Assembly: GCA_028822845.1 (NCBI GenBank)
Contig: JAPKCS010000021.1
Span: forward strand, 1 to 36,709
Direction: 5' to 3'
Origin: Candidatus Poseidoniaceae archaeon
GTDB lineage: Archaea > Thermoplasmatota > Poseidoniia > Poseidoniales > Poseidoniaceae
DNA length: 36,709 nt
The translations under genes and the position numbers were made by a program. The notes below the pieces were generated by a model. That model had not been told where the DNA came from, ran no database searches, and saw only the letters and a program-made list of their open reading frames with translations. Position 1 is the stretch's first letter; every line of letters begins with the position of its first letter. Shown here piece by piece: positions 27,600 through 35,500 of this stretch.

Positions 27600-27995
27600 T
27601 CATGCTTGGAAGGTCGACTCTTGGAGGCATTGTGGGCACGTGACTTTGATTGGACGGATCGATGGAATTCCAAGGGTCACGCCACAAGAAGGGCAGAGGA
27701 TCGCTTGTTCCACACTTTTTCGTCGCTCGGCGGCTTGGCTTGAAGGATCATAAGCAAAACGGAAACTCCTCTTTTCAGCGGGGTTTGGGACTGTTGGAAG
27801 GCCTGGCATTTCCTTGCTCGAGGGTGCAAATGTTGCAGGGTCGGCGCCCGAAACGGGTGTGCTTGGCCCAAGTTGCTGTTCGATCCATTCGCTCGTGACG
27901 CCGTATTGTGCTGAAATCTTATCAGTTTCGAGCATTCTGTCATAACCGCTCAGGCGAGCAAGGGCCTGAAGAACTTCATCGGGTACGTGAGTCAT
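27600..27995 (-). CDS. Zinc-ribbon protein of unknown function
   Basis: From the ATG at 27995 this protein is 131 residues. An N-terminal helical region with V-L-Q-A-L-A-R-L-S-G-Y is followed by a serine/proline-rich linker at about 50-80 and a C-terminal zinc ribbon with C-P-S-C and C-P-Q-C knuckles 20 residues apart. Such ribbons bind nucleic acid or proteins in many archaeal regulators, but no family is recognised. A GTG at 28025 would lengthen it by ten residues, yet the shared TATA element at 28031-28041 would start transcription after that codon. It is divergent from the CBS gene. Confidence 0.65.
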   Translation of the reverse strand: MTHVPDEVLQALARLSGYDRMLETDKISAQYGVTSEWIEQQLGPSTPVSGADPATFAPSSKEMPGLPTVPNPAEKRSFRFAYDPSSQAAERRKSVEQAILCPSCGVTLGIPSIRPIKVTCPQCLQESTFQA

Positions 27996-28030
27996 AGCGG
28001 TTGGTGATTTGCCATCATTCTTCACTCTTC

Positions 28031-28041
28031 ACTTATATTGT
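28031..28041. promoter_or_regulatory. Shared TATA-like element between the zinc-ribbon and CBS genes
   Basis: ACTTATATTGT reads as a TATA-like element on both strands. It lies about 40 bases from the zinc-ribbon ATG at 27995 and about 58 from the CBS ATG at 28094. It predicts a minus transcript starting near 28009 and a plus transcript starting near 28062. Confidence 0.45.
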
Positions 28042-28044
28042 GTC

Positions 28045-28071
28045 GAGGGTTTGCCGGTATCCGGAACCCTC
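28045..28071. promoter_or_regulatory. Inverted repeat at the predicted transcript start of the CBS gene
   Basis: GAGGGTT and AACCCTC form an outer seven-base stem, with CCGG and CCGG as an inner stem around the TAT loop; a two-base TG bulge separates the two stems on one side. The dyad covers the predicted plus start point near 28062, so it could be an operator or a hairpin in the leader. Confidence 0.45.
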
Positions 28072-28093
28072 AATCTTGGATGTGGAAGTTATC

Positions 28094-28636
28094 ATGACGC
28101 CGAAAGCCTTGAAAGAGAGCCGCGTCCGCCCGGGAACCAACAGAGGGACCTCAATGCCTCAAATCAAGCCCCGAAAACTGACGCGAGACGTCATGGCCAG
28201 AATGACACCCAAGCAACGCGCAGAGACCGCAAGGACGATCTCGTGTGGAGAGACCATGCTTGAAGCACACTGGGTATGGCATGATGCTTCGATGACTGAT
28301 GTCATCGACGACCTGACTGCAAACAACTGGGACCACGTGTTCGTCATCGATCAAGAAGGCGCTCCCGAAGGTCGCATTCACGCGGTTGATGTTTTGAAAA
28401 TTATCGCTCGGAAAAAGGTCAACCGTGACATCGCCTGGATGCATGGAATTCCTGCTCGACAGTTGGTCAACCTTCCCCCAATCACCGTCACACAAACAAC
28501 GCCCTTGCTCAAGGCAGGAGCGTTGATGCTGACTCACGACCTCAACCAAATTGGTGTCGTCAACAAAGACGGCGCCTTGGTGGGCGTTGTTGGACACAAC
28601 ACGATGGCTCGGCACATGCCGAAGTTCATCCTGTGA
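28094..28636 (+). CDS. CBS-domain pair protein
   Basis: The ATG at 28094 gives 180 residues: about 45 basic N-terminal residues, then two CBS domains at about 50-115 and 120-180. The first has A-S-M-T-D-V-I-D-D-L-x-A-N-N-W-D-H-V-F-V-I-D and the second T-P-L-L-K-A-G-A-L-M-L-T-H-D-L-N-Q-I-G-V-V-N, both typical of the fold. CBS pairs bind adenosine nucleotides or SAM and work as energy or metabolite sensors; the ligand here is unknown. An ATG at 28154 is an alternative. There is no enzyme domain attached. Its stop abuts the DUF373 stop in a TGATCA palindrome. Confidence 0.85.
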   Translation: MTPKALKESRVRPGTNRGTSMPQIKPRKLTRDVMARMTPKQRAETARTISCGETMLEAHWVWHDASMTDVIDDLTANNWDHVFVIDQEGAPEGRIHAVDVLKIIARKKVNRDIAWMHGIPARQLVNLPPITVTQTTPLLKAGALMLTHDLNQIGVVNKDGALVGVVGHNTMARHMPKFIL

Positions 28637-29755
28637 TCAAATGCCCCAATACCGCTCAGCTTGGGCCTGCTTGGCTTGAAGAGAGCGAACGATGGTCATG
28701 GTCATCCAAAGGACAACAACCCAAATCAATGGGTTTGTCAAATCCTCTAAGACCTTCTGTACGCTGAATTCATAGGCGGTACCGCCAAGAACATCTGTGG
28801 CGATTTCAAGCGCCTTATCGACAAAGGAGTACACGACCATTCCAAAGATTCCGAGCACGATCAGTCGGCCAGAAAAGGAACCGCGCTTGAGTCGGAGAAG
28901 CATGAATCCTGCCGTCGAGGTGAGGAAGGCAATCACGATCCAAGCCAGTGCTTTGTGAACCGCTTCAAGCCAGACAACGGATTGAGAGAAATCATCGGCA
29001 AGAGCGGTGTACTCTCTCCAGCCTTCTGCAACTGCAAAGATGGCACTGAACAAGGTAGCTGTCCACAAAAGCGATGAAAACATTGCAGCGTCTGCGTTCT
29101 CTCGCATCTCTTGAATGACTTTGTTAACGGTGGTTTCGATACCGGCACCCTTGCTCAGAATGTAGAGCCCTGTCACCATCGGTAAGCCACCGATCAGAAG
29201 GCCGCCGATTTCATTTGGCAACATGATGCCAAGACCAAACACGGCAAGAACGAGTCCGAACGGAATCATAATTTTCGCTCGCCATTTTGGATCTTCTAAG
29301 GCTTTGACGATGTAGTAGTAGGTCCCTTCAATGCCCTTCGATTGCTTGACAATGATTTTTTGCACGTGGTCGATTCGAACTTGAGATTGGATGATTGGGA
29401 GCACGGACTCGTCCTCTGCTCCATCGGTGACAAGGATGGCCTTGTCGGGTTGGAATTGGGCCACGACTTCTTCGAGTTGTGCTGCAACAGCACGGTCAGA
29501 GCGGAGGCCGACTTTTTCGTCCCCGGTAAGGATGGCGATCTCGACTTCATCTTCATCCGATTTCTCCCCGAGGATCTTGTCGTGTTGTGACAGAGCGCCG
29601 AGCATGGCGTTCGTGTCGCTTTCTTCTGGATCAGCAATGCCTAATTTCAGCGCCGCTGTGAGCACTTGTCGGCGTCCAATGACGGGGCCGCGAATCGCGG
29701 TTTTGATCCCAAGATCGTTGTCTCGGTCAACTGTCAAAACGAGTGTTCGTACCAT
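28637..29755 (-). CDS. DUF373 family membrane protein
   Basis: The ATG at 29755 (M-V-R-T-L-V-L-T-V-D-R-D-N-D) gives 372 residues; the frame runs 75 bases further without family-like sequence. The N-terminal cytosolic part of about 150 residues has the D-R-D-N-D-L-G start and L-V-T-D-G-A-E-D-E-x-V-x-P-I-I motif of the archaeal DUF373 family. It is followed by about six membrane helices. The function of this family is not established. A second-start region GGGGAT lies before the ATG. The primase gene on the same strand ends 90 bases upstream. The protein ends directly against the convergent CBS gene. Confidence 0.88.
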   Translation of the reverse strand: MVRTLVLTVDRDNDLGIKTAIRGPVIGRRQVLTAALKLGIADPEESDTNAMLGALSQHDKILGEKSDEDEVEIAILTGDEKVGLRSDRAVAAQLEEVVAQFQPDKAILVTDGAEDESVLPIIQSQVRIDHVQKIIVKQSKGIEGTYYYIVKALEDPKWRAKIMIPFGLVLAVFGLGIMLPNEIGGLLIGGLPMVTGLYILSKGAGIETTVNKVIQEMRENADAAMFSSLLWTATLFSAIFAVAEGWREYTALADDFSQSVVWLEAVHKALAWIVIAFLTSTAGFMLLRLKRGSFSGRLIVLGIFGMVVYSFVDKALEIATDVLGGTAYEFSVQKVLEDLTNPLIWVVVLWMTMTIVRSLQAKQAQAERYWGI

Positions 29756-29845
29756 TAAAAATCCCCGGTGGTCATGATGACCTAACTGTTCACCCAATTC
29801 AAATGCTTCGCGCGAAACCCCGGACATCAAGGCGTTCGTTGAAGG

Positions 29846-31090
29846 TTATTCTTGAGGCGATGGAGGTTCCTGTTCGGGTTGGGCCGCTGGCGTTGGTTGT
29901 GCAACGGGTTGTGTGCTTTGTGTTCGAGCCTTCCAACGCTGAGTGGCCCGTATGTACTTGAGAGGATGGTCAAGCCAAGGTTGGTCACACAATCGATCGT
30001 CACCCGGTAAAACTGGACAATTGTGGTTGATTTTCAATTTACCACAACTCGAAGGAGTGTAGCCGTGCTGGTAAACGTGGTCGACTTGGTACCCCGTGGT
30101 GCTCTCGCTGAAGTCGGGTGCGCTGCGGAAAAAGTTCACACACGATTCTTTTGGAAGGGCGAGCACGGCGGACATCGAAGCCAAAAACAGACGGCCGAAG
30201 TGGTTGAGGTTGACACCCATTGCAAGGTCTGAGGCCGCCTTTCGCATGCATGGAGGCCAATCTGATTCGTCAGCCCCAACCAGCGCGATGGCTTCACTTG
30301 CCTGATTTGACATCAGGTTGCGAACCATGCCGACTGGTTCTGCCAATCGGATGGCTAGGTCCGTGGTGATCTCTGCCATCTTCTCCAACGCATCTTGTTC
30401 AACACCTCGTTTGATTCGTTCACGCAGCAAACGAGCGAGTTTCGCAGAGGACCCATAGGTTGGTTCATCGAACAACGTCACCCATCCTTTGTTGACGTCG
30501 CAATTGGGCAACCGCCATCGGGCTCCGGTAATTTTAGGACAAATCTCGATGAAGTCGCTGAGTCCAACATTCCACACCGGGCCCGATTGGGATTGGCGCA
30601 TGGAGCGCATGTCACCGGTTCCAGAGCCGATGCTCGTGGCCGCTTGCATGCCGCCTTTGCCTTCCTTACGTTCGAGTTCACTGATGTAACTGCGGGCGAT
30701 GTCTTCGATGTTCTTTGTGTCCTTGATGAGAATTTGTTCGGCCCGAGCAGCTTCTGCTTGTGCCCAGCGTGCAATCAAGCGCTCGTCTTCTGAAGCACAG
30801 ACAACAAGGCGGGCGTAATAGAAAGAAAAGGCCTCGACAATTCTGCCTTCTTCGGTGAACAAATCGCCGCCAACCACTTCGACGCCTTCTTTGGACTGAA
30901 TGGAATCAATGAGGCGGATCCTCGCTCTCGAACGCGCCTTTTCCATCCATGAACCATCCAGGAGTTCGTCCAAATCGATGCCGTGCTCGACCGCCATGGA
31001 GCGAATCCAGCCACTGGCCTGAGGCAGGAACGGATAACGGGCAAACGTCACCTCATCGTCAAGTTCCGGCAGGGACCTTGGGACGGGCAT
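29846..31090 (-). CDS. priL: DNA primase, large subunit (PriL)
   Basis: PriL binds the catalytic PriS subunit and regulates primer synthesis in archaea and eukaryotes. The A-R-Y-P-F-L-P start is at residues 17-23. The C-terminal iron-sulfur domain has four conserved cysteines, in D-W-P-P-C-M, P-K-E-S-C-V-N-F-F, T-P-S-S-C-G and I-N-H-N-C-P, with the F-x-x-x-P-D-F motif between. The rest of the N-terminal part is alpha-helical in character, as in the family. The last 25 residues are a Pro/Gln-rich tail beyond the domain. At 414 residues it is of usual size. A TATA-like element about 26 bases before the ATG implies a leaderless transcript, divergent from mptE. Confidence 0.93.
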   Translation of the reverse strand: MPVPRSLPELDDEVTFARYPFLPQASGWIRSMAVEHGIDLDELLDGSWMEKARSRARIRLIDSIQSKEGVEVVGGDLFTEEGRIVEAFSFYYARLVVCASEDERLIARWAQAEAARAEQILIKDTKNIEDIARSYISELERKEGKGGMQAATSIGSGTGDMRSMRQSQSGPVWNVGLSDFIEICPKITGARWRLPNCDVNKGWVTLFDEPTYGSSAKLARLLRERIKRGVEQDALEKMAEITTDLAIRLAEPVGMVRNLMSNQASEAIALVGADESDWPPCMRKAASDLAMGVNLNHFGRLFLASMSAVLALPKESCVNFFRSAPDFSESTTGYQVDHVYQHGYTPSSCGKLKINHNCPVLPGDDRLCDQPWLDHPLKYIRATQRWKARTQSTQPVAQPTPAAQPEQEPPSPQE

Positions 31091-31112
31091 GACTTACCCA
31101 CGCGCAACGACC

Positions 31113-31122
31113 GCATAAGAAC
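31113..31122. promoter_or_regulatory. Shared TATA-like element between priL and mptE
   Basis: GTTCTTATGC on the minus strand is centred 26-27 bases before the primase ATG at 31090, so the primase mRNA would be leaderless. On the plus strand GCATAAGAAC would start transcription near 31143, which would favour the downstream ATG at 31164 for the pterin kinase gene. Confidence 0.4.
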
Positions 31123-31130
31123 TTCAACGG

Positions 31131-31892
31131 ATGATTGATGAGGGCGGTGTGGGAGCAAAGGGCATGCACGAGGCGTTTCAACAAAGCCTCGTCGATGTTC
31201 AAAGTGAGGTCCGGGCAGCCTTTGAGTGGACGGTTGCGAGCGACCGCTCAAGCGCAGAAGCCATGGTCGCATGTGTCCAAAATCATGCTGCTATGCTACC
31301 GGTATGGCGCAACGCAGCTCGAAACCAAACGCTTGAACACCTCCGCTCGGAGTTGCTTGCTGCCAAGGAAGTCGTTGTCCTCGGGGCTGCTGTGACCGAA
31401 TCTGAAGTTGAATCCATGGACATGGATGAGCGACTGATCATTGCCGCTGATGGCTCGGTCGGCGCACTCTCCGACCGCTCGAAACTGGCGTGCGTGGTCT
31501 CGGATTTTGATGGCGGTGTGCATCTTGATGGCGCTGCTGGACAAGGAACGGTGATGGTCGTTCATGCCCACGGAGATAACCCTGTGCGATGGTTGGAATG
31601 CCTGAACACATGGTCGCAGTACCCCACGCCCCCTCGCCTCATTCTCACACATCAAACGCCTGAAGTGCTGGCAAATGCGCACAACTTTGGCGGTTTTACC
31701 GACGGGGATCGGGCGGTATGCTTTGCTTTGGCAATGGGCGTTGCAAAGGAAAATATCCGCCTTGTGGGCTTTGCATTGAACATGGTGGGTGCCTGGTCGG
31801 CCACCACTGTAGCAGAGCGGAAATTGGAGAAATTAGTCTGGATGAACCGCATTTTAAGTTCGGTCGGCCTTGAAGATGCGGTGGCCAAGTGA
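31131..31892 (+). CDS. mptE: 6-hydroxymethyl-7,8-dihydropterin pyrophosphokinase, MptE-like (DUF115)
   Basis: Members of this archaeal family transfer pyrophosphate from ATP to 6-hydroxymethyl-7,8-dihydropterin, a step in tetrahydrofolate or methanopterin synthesis. Visible motifs are I-I-A-A-D-G-S-V-G-A-L, V-V-S-D-F-D-G, V-V-H-A-H-G-D-N and the strong family signature N-F-G-G-F-T-D-G-D-R-A, all in the usual order. From the ATG at 31131 the protein has 253 residues; the ATG at 31164 would give 242 and fits the predicted transcript start better. A methanopterin role is unlikely in a marine heterotroph, so folate is more plausible, which is inference. Confidence 0.9.
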   Translation: MIDEGGVGAKGMHEAFQQSLVDVQSEVRAAFEWTVASDRSSAEAMVACVQNHAAMLPVWRNAARNQTLEHLRSELLAAKEVVVLGAAVTESEVESMDMDERLIIAADGSVGALSDRSKLACVVSDFDGGVHLDGAAGQGTVMVVHAHGDNPVRWLECLNTWSQYPTPPRLILTHQTPEVLANAHNFGGFTDGDRAVCFALAMGVAKENIRLVGFALNMVGAWSATTVAERKLEKLVWMNRILSSVGLEDAVAK

Positions 31893-32563
31893 AGAATACA
31901 TACCATCAAAAGCAACAGGATGAAACAGAATTCGCTATGGAGCGAAAACGACTCGTCAATCTGGTGTTATGGCCAGTTGCTTTGTTGGTCTTGAATACGC
32001 TATGGATGAGCGTTGCAGGCGGCAGTGCTCCTTACGAGATCAACGATGAAAACCATGCCATTGAAACCCGCACCGTTGAGTTGAGCGCAGTGTTCGGACA
32101 AGACAAAGAAATGCCTGCTGTGTTTGAAGTCTCCTTTATTGGCGCGTCCGTCGATGAAGGCAACGTCTCTTGGACCATTCGCGATGCATCGAATTCTGTG
32201 GTTGCAGAATGGAGCGGGATGCTCTCCGATGGGGCGCCCGATTGGAGTGGGAACCTAATGCCGGGGACATACACAGTGGAAACAACCGTTGATACGGGGA
32301 TCATCACCAATCAGGTTTTGCAAATTCAACCGTTCGAGTCATACCGCTTTGAGGGGCATTTATTGCTCTCTGTGATGCTTTTCGCAATCGCTTTTGGCGA
32401 AGTATTGGTTCGTCAGAAGGGCGGGGCTTACCTCGCTAAGCGAAACGCAAGCAAACCCGAACAGCCCGAAAAGAGCCCATTCAAACCCTTGCGTGCTGGT
32501 ATGCCTGAAGAAGACGTGGACATTGACGAAGAGGGGCCCTGGCGGACTCCCCTCGGTCGTTGA
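31889..32563 (+). CDS. Membrane protein with an extracellular domain
   Basis: The GTG at 31889 overlaps the mptE stop, with GGTGG nearby, so translational coupling is likely; an ATG at 31937 would remove 16 residues. The protein has an N-terminal membrane segment at about residues 24-42, then an extracellular-type region of some 110 residues rich in beta strands, with S-W-T-I-R-D-A-S and P-G-T-Y-T-V-E-T-T-V segments, a second membrane helix near 160-178, and a basic then acidic cytosolic tail. The middle region looks like an immunoglobulin-type sandwich but no family is recognised. Function unknown. Confidence 0.7.
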   Translation: MKNTYHQKQQDETEFAMERKRLVNLVLWPVALLVLNTLWMSVAGGSAPYEINDENHAIETRTVELSAVFGQDKEMPAVFEVSFIGASVDEGNVSWTIRDASNSVVAEWSGMLSDGAPDWSGNLMPGTYTVETTVDTGIITNQVLQIQPFESYRFEGHLLLSVMLFAIAFGEVLVRQKGGAYLAKRNASKPEQPEKSPFKPLRAGMPEEDVDIDEEGPWRTPLGR

Positions 32564-32571
32564 CTGCCTGC

Positions 32572-35500
32572 TCAATCCTCATCGGCGTCGTGTTCTTCTT
32601 CCGATGCCTCATCGTTTGCAGCTTCCGGTAATTCCACTGGTTGCTTGTTGATATGTTCGTCAATGGCTGTATTATGCTCTTCAACCATGTCGTACTCCAA
32701 CATGTTCTCTCGCTTGGAACGCATGCGTTCGAGTCGGAACCCTTGGTGGGTTGCAATCAAGCGCATCTGCAATGCTCGCTCGTACCCGAGGCTGATGTCA
32801 TGAAGTTCTTCTTCTGATTCGGCAACTGAGATTGATTCGGCGAATTCCTCAGTGCGTCGATCTCGAAGCACAAAGGAGAACGCAAGGTAGATGATGCTCG
32901 GCATACCAATGGCCAAGGTCAACAAATCCCAAGAGTCGAGGCCGATGTTCAGCACCGGGATGCTCACAGAGAATGGTTCGACTGGGAAATCAGCACTGCT
33001 GTACGCATCGGTACCGGCAATCAGTTCCTCAACGTCGGGGGTTCCATCGTTGTCATCGTCACCGTCGCCGTTATCACCGCTGTGGTCGCCGTCAAAGTCG
33101 ACCCATTCGGATGCATCTCCGGGGAATTGATCTTCATCGACAATGCCGTCACCATCGTAATCTTGCAACGATTCGAGGGTGATGAATCCATCACGATCGA
33201 GTTCGTAGTTCAGTGGATCGAAGTAGCCATCATTGTCGTAGTCAAGGGTACAATCTCGGAACAACCCTGTCTGCTTATCGGTGCACTTGTCAGGGGCGTC
33301 GCCTTCCATGTTGTCACCGCGGCCATCGCCGTCAGCATCGGACCACTGCGTAGGTTCTTCTGGGAACTCGTCATCCCCATCATCGTAACCATCGTTGTCA
33401 AAGTCATTTGTGCACAACCGCTCTTCCTGGCTTTCAGGATCGAGGCAGACGTCAGCGTTGAGCCCAACTTCGTTGTCGCCCAATCCATCGCCATCGGCGT
33501 CGAACCACTGGAATTCATCATCGGGGAATTCATCCGGATCTGTCCCTGTGGAGTCGTCACCAAATCCATCACCGTCGCTGTCTTGCCATTGAGTCGGATT
33601 GTCAGGCAAGTCGTCGCCACCTTCAACCGCTCCGTTGTCTCCGTGGCCGTCTCCATCGCGGTCTTGCCATTGATCTGGGTCGTTGATGAAGGCGTCTGAA
33701 GTCAAACTGTAGGGTGCATCGCCCCAGCCATCGCCATCAGTGTCGTTCCACTGGTATCGGTCGTCTGGGAATTGATCGCCATTTTCAACATCGCTGTTGT
33801 CACCATAGCCATCGCCATCGCTGTCCAACCACTGTTCGCCATCGGTAGGGAAGGCATCTGGATTTCGCCCACCTACGTTGTCGCCGTAGCCATCTTCATC
33901 AGCATCTTCCCATTGAGTTCCGTCAAGTCGGAAGGCATCTGAAGTGTCGCCATAGCCGTCACCATCAGTGTCAGTCGATTCATTTGCATCGTTCGGGAAC
34001 TCGTCCGCAAGGACGCCAAACGGATTGTCTCCATACCCGTCGCCGTCAGCGTCGCTGCACTGGGTTGGCAAGGTTGGGAATTCGTCACCGTTCACACCGT
34101 CTGTGTTGTCGCCGCAGCCGTCTTGGTCTGCGTCTTCCCACTGGGTGGATTCGTAGGGGTGGCTATCAGCCAATCCAAACGGATGAGCCAGCCACGTCGA
34201 GGAAGCGTCGCTGTGGCCGTCACCATCAGTGTCGAGGCAGCCCAAGCGATCTTCTGTGCTGTTGCCTGCGTCGTAGATGCAACCATCGGGATCATTGGCC
34301 CAGACTTCTTGATTATCGCCATAGCCATCACCGTCAATGTCGCTCCATTGTGAGCCATCATCGGCAAACGCGTCAGCATCAATACCGTTTGCGTTGTCGC
34401 CATAGCCATCACCATCGGTGTCGACCCATTGCGTTGGATTTTCAGGGAACTGGTCAGTGTTGTTGCCATCAGCTGCGTGATCTGTATAGCCGTCGCCGTC
34501 CCAGTCCTCAGGATCGGCTGTCGCGTTGTCTGGCATCGGATCTTCATTGTTGCTGATGCCGTCGCCGTCATCGTCGGCACAGCCAAGTTTGTCGACCCAG
34601 CTATCACCGTATTGATTTGGGCAAGGGTCCGATTGATCGTCGAAGCCATCGTTGTCTCTGTCTATGCACCCATAGAACGTCTCATTGGTGTTGTCTGGGC
34701 CGGCAGCACGTGTAGATTCGCCCGGTTGATTTGGACAAGCGTCTGGGAAGTTTCCGTTGTATTCATCGCCATAGCCGTCGCCGTCGGTATCGAACCACTG
34801 GGTGTTGTCAAGTGGGAAGGCGTCGTAATCATCGGACCAACTGTCACCGTCGCTGTCTTCACAGCCGTGGTAGGGCAACGTGCTGTTTCCAGATTCAAAT
34901 CGACAGCCATCGCCTTCGTAGCCGTTCGAATCATCGCCGTAGCCATCACCGTCCGTGTCCTCCCATTGTGAAGGTTCCAACGGGAAGGCGTCGCCTTCGA
35001 ACCCTGACAAGTTGTCACCGTAGCCGTCATTGTCGGTGTCGGCCCATTGGGTTGACTCTTCGGGGTATCGATCTGTGTTTAGAGATTGATCGAACGCATG
35101 ATCTGGGTAGGTGTCGCCGTCCCAGTCGGTGGCGTCATTGGCCACCTGGTTTGGATAGGGGTCGTACAGGTCACTGATGCCGTCCTGATCGGTGTCGGCG
35201 CATCCAAGCAAATCGACCCAACTGTTTCCGTAAGCGAACGGGCACGGATCTGAATTGTCATCATAGCCATCACCATCTTCATCCGGACAGCCGAACGAAG
35301 TTGTATTGCTCCATTGACCATTGGAATTGTTGTAATGAGTGGACATTGTGGAAGTGCCTGGCGTCGATTGGCAGTAGTCAGGCGTGGTTCCAGTTGAGTT
35401 GTCGCCGTAGCCGTCCTCGTCCATATCGCTCCGTTGAGTTGCGTCTGAGATGAAGGCGTCAGCACCATTGCTCAGACCCCAATTACCGTCGGGGTTCGAA

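Noticed and set aside
33082-34971. Long open frames on the plus strand inside the giant repeat gene, up to about 205 codons
   Set aside because: They are the complement of a strongly biased acidic repeat. Their residue makeup is unnatural, with valine- and isoleucine-rich runs, and they have no start signals.
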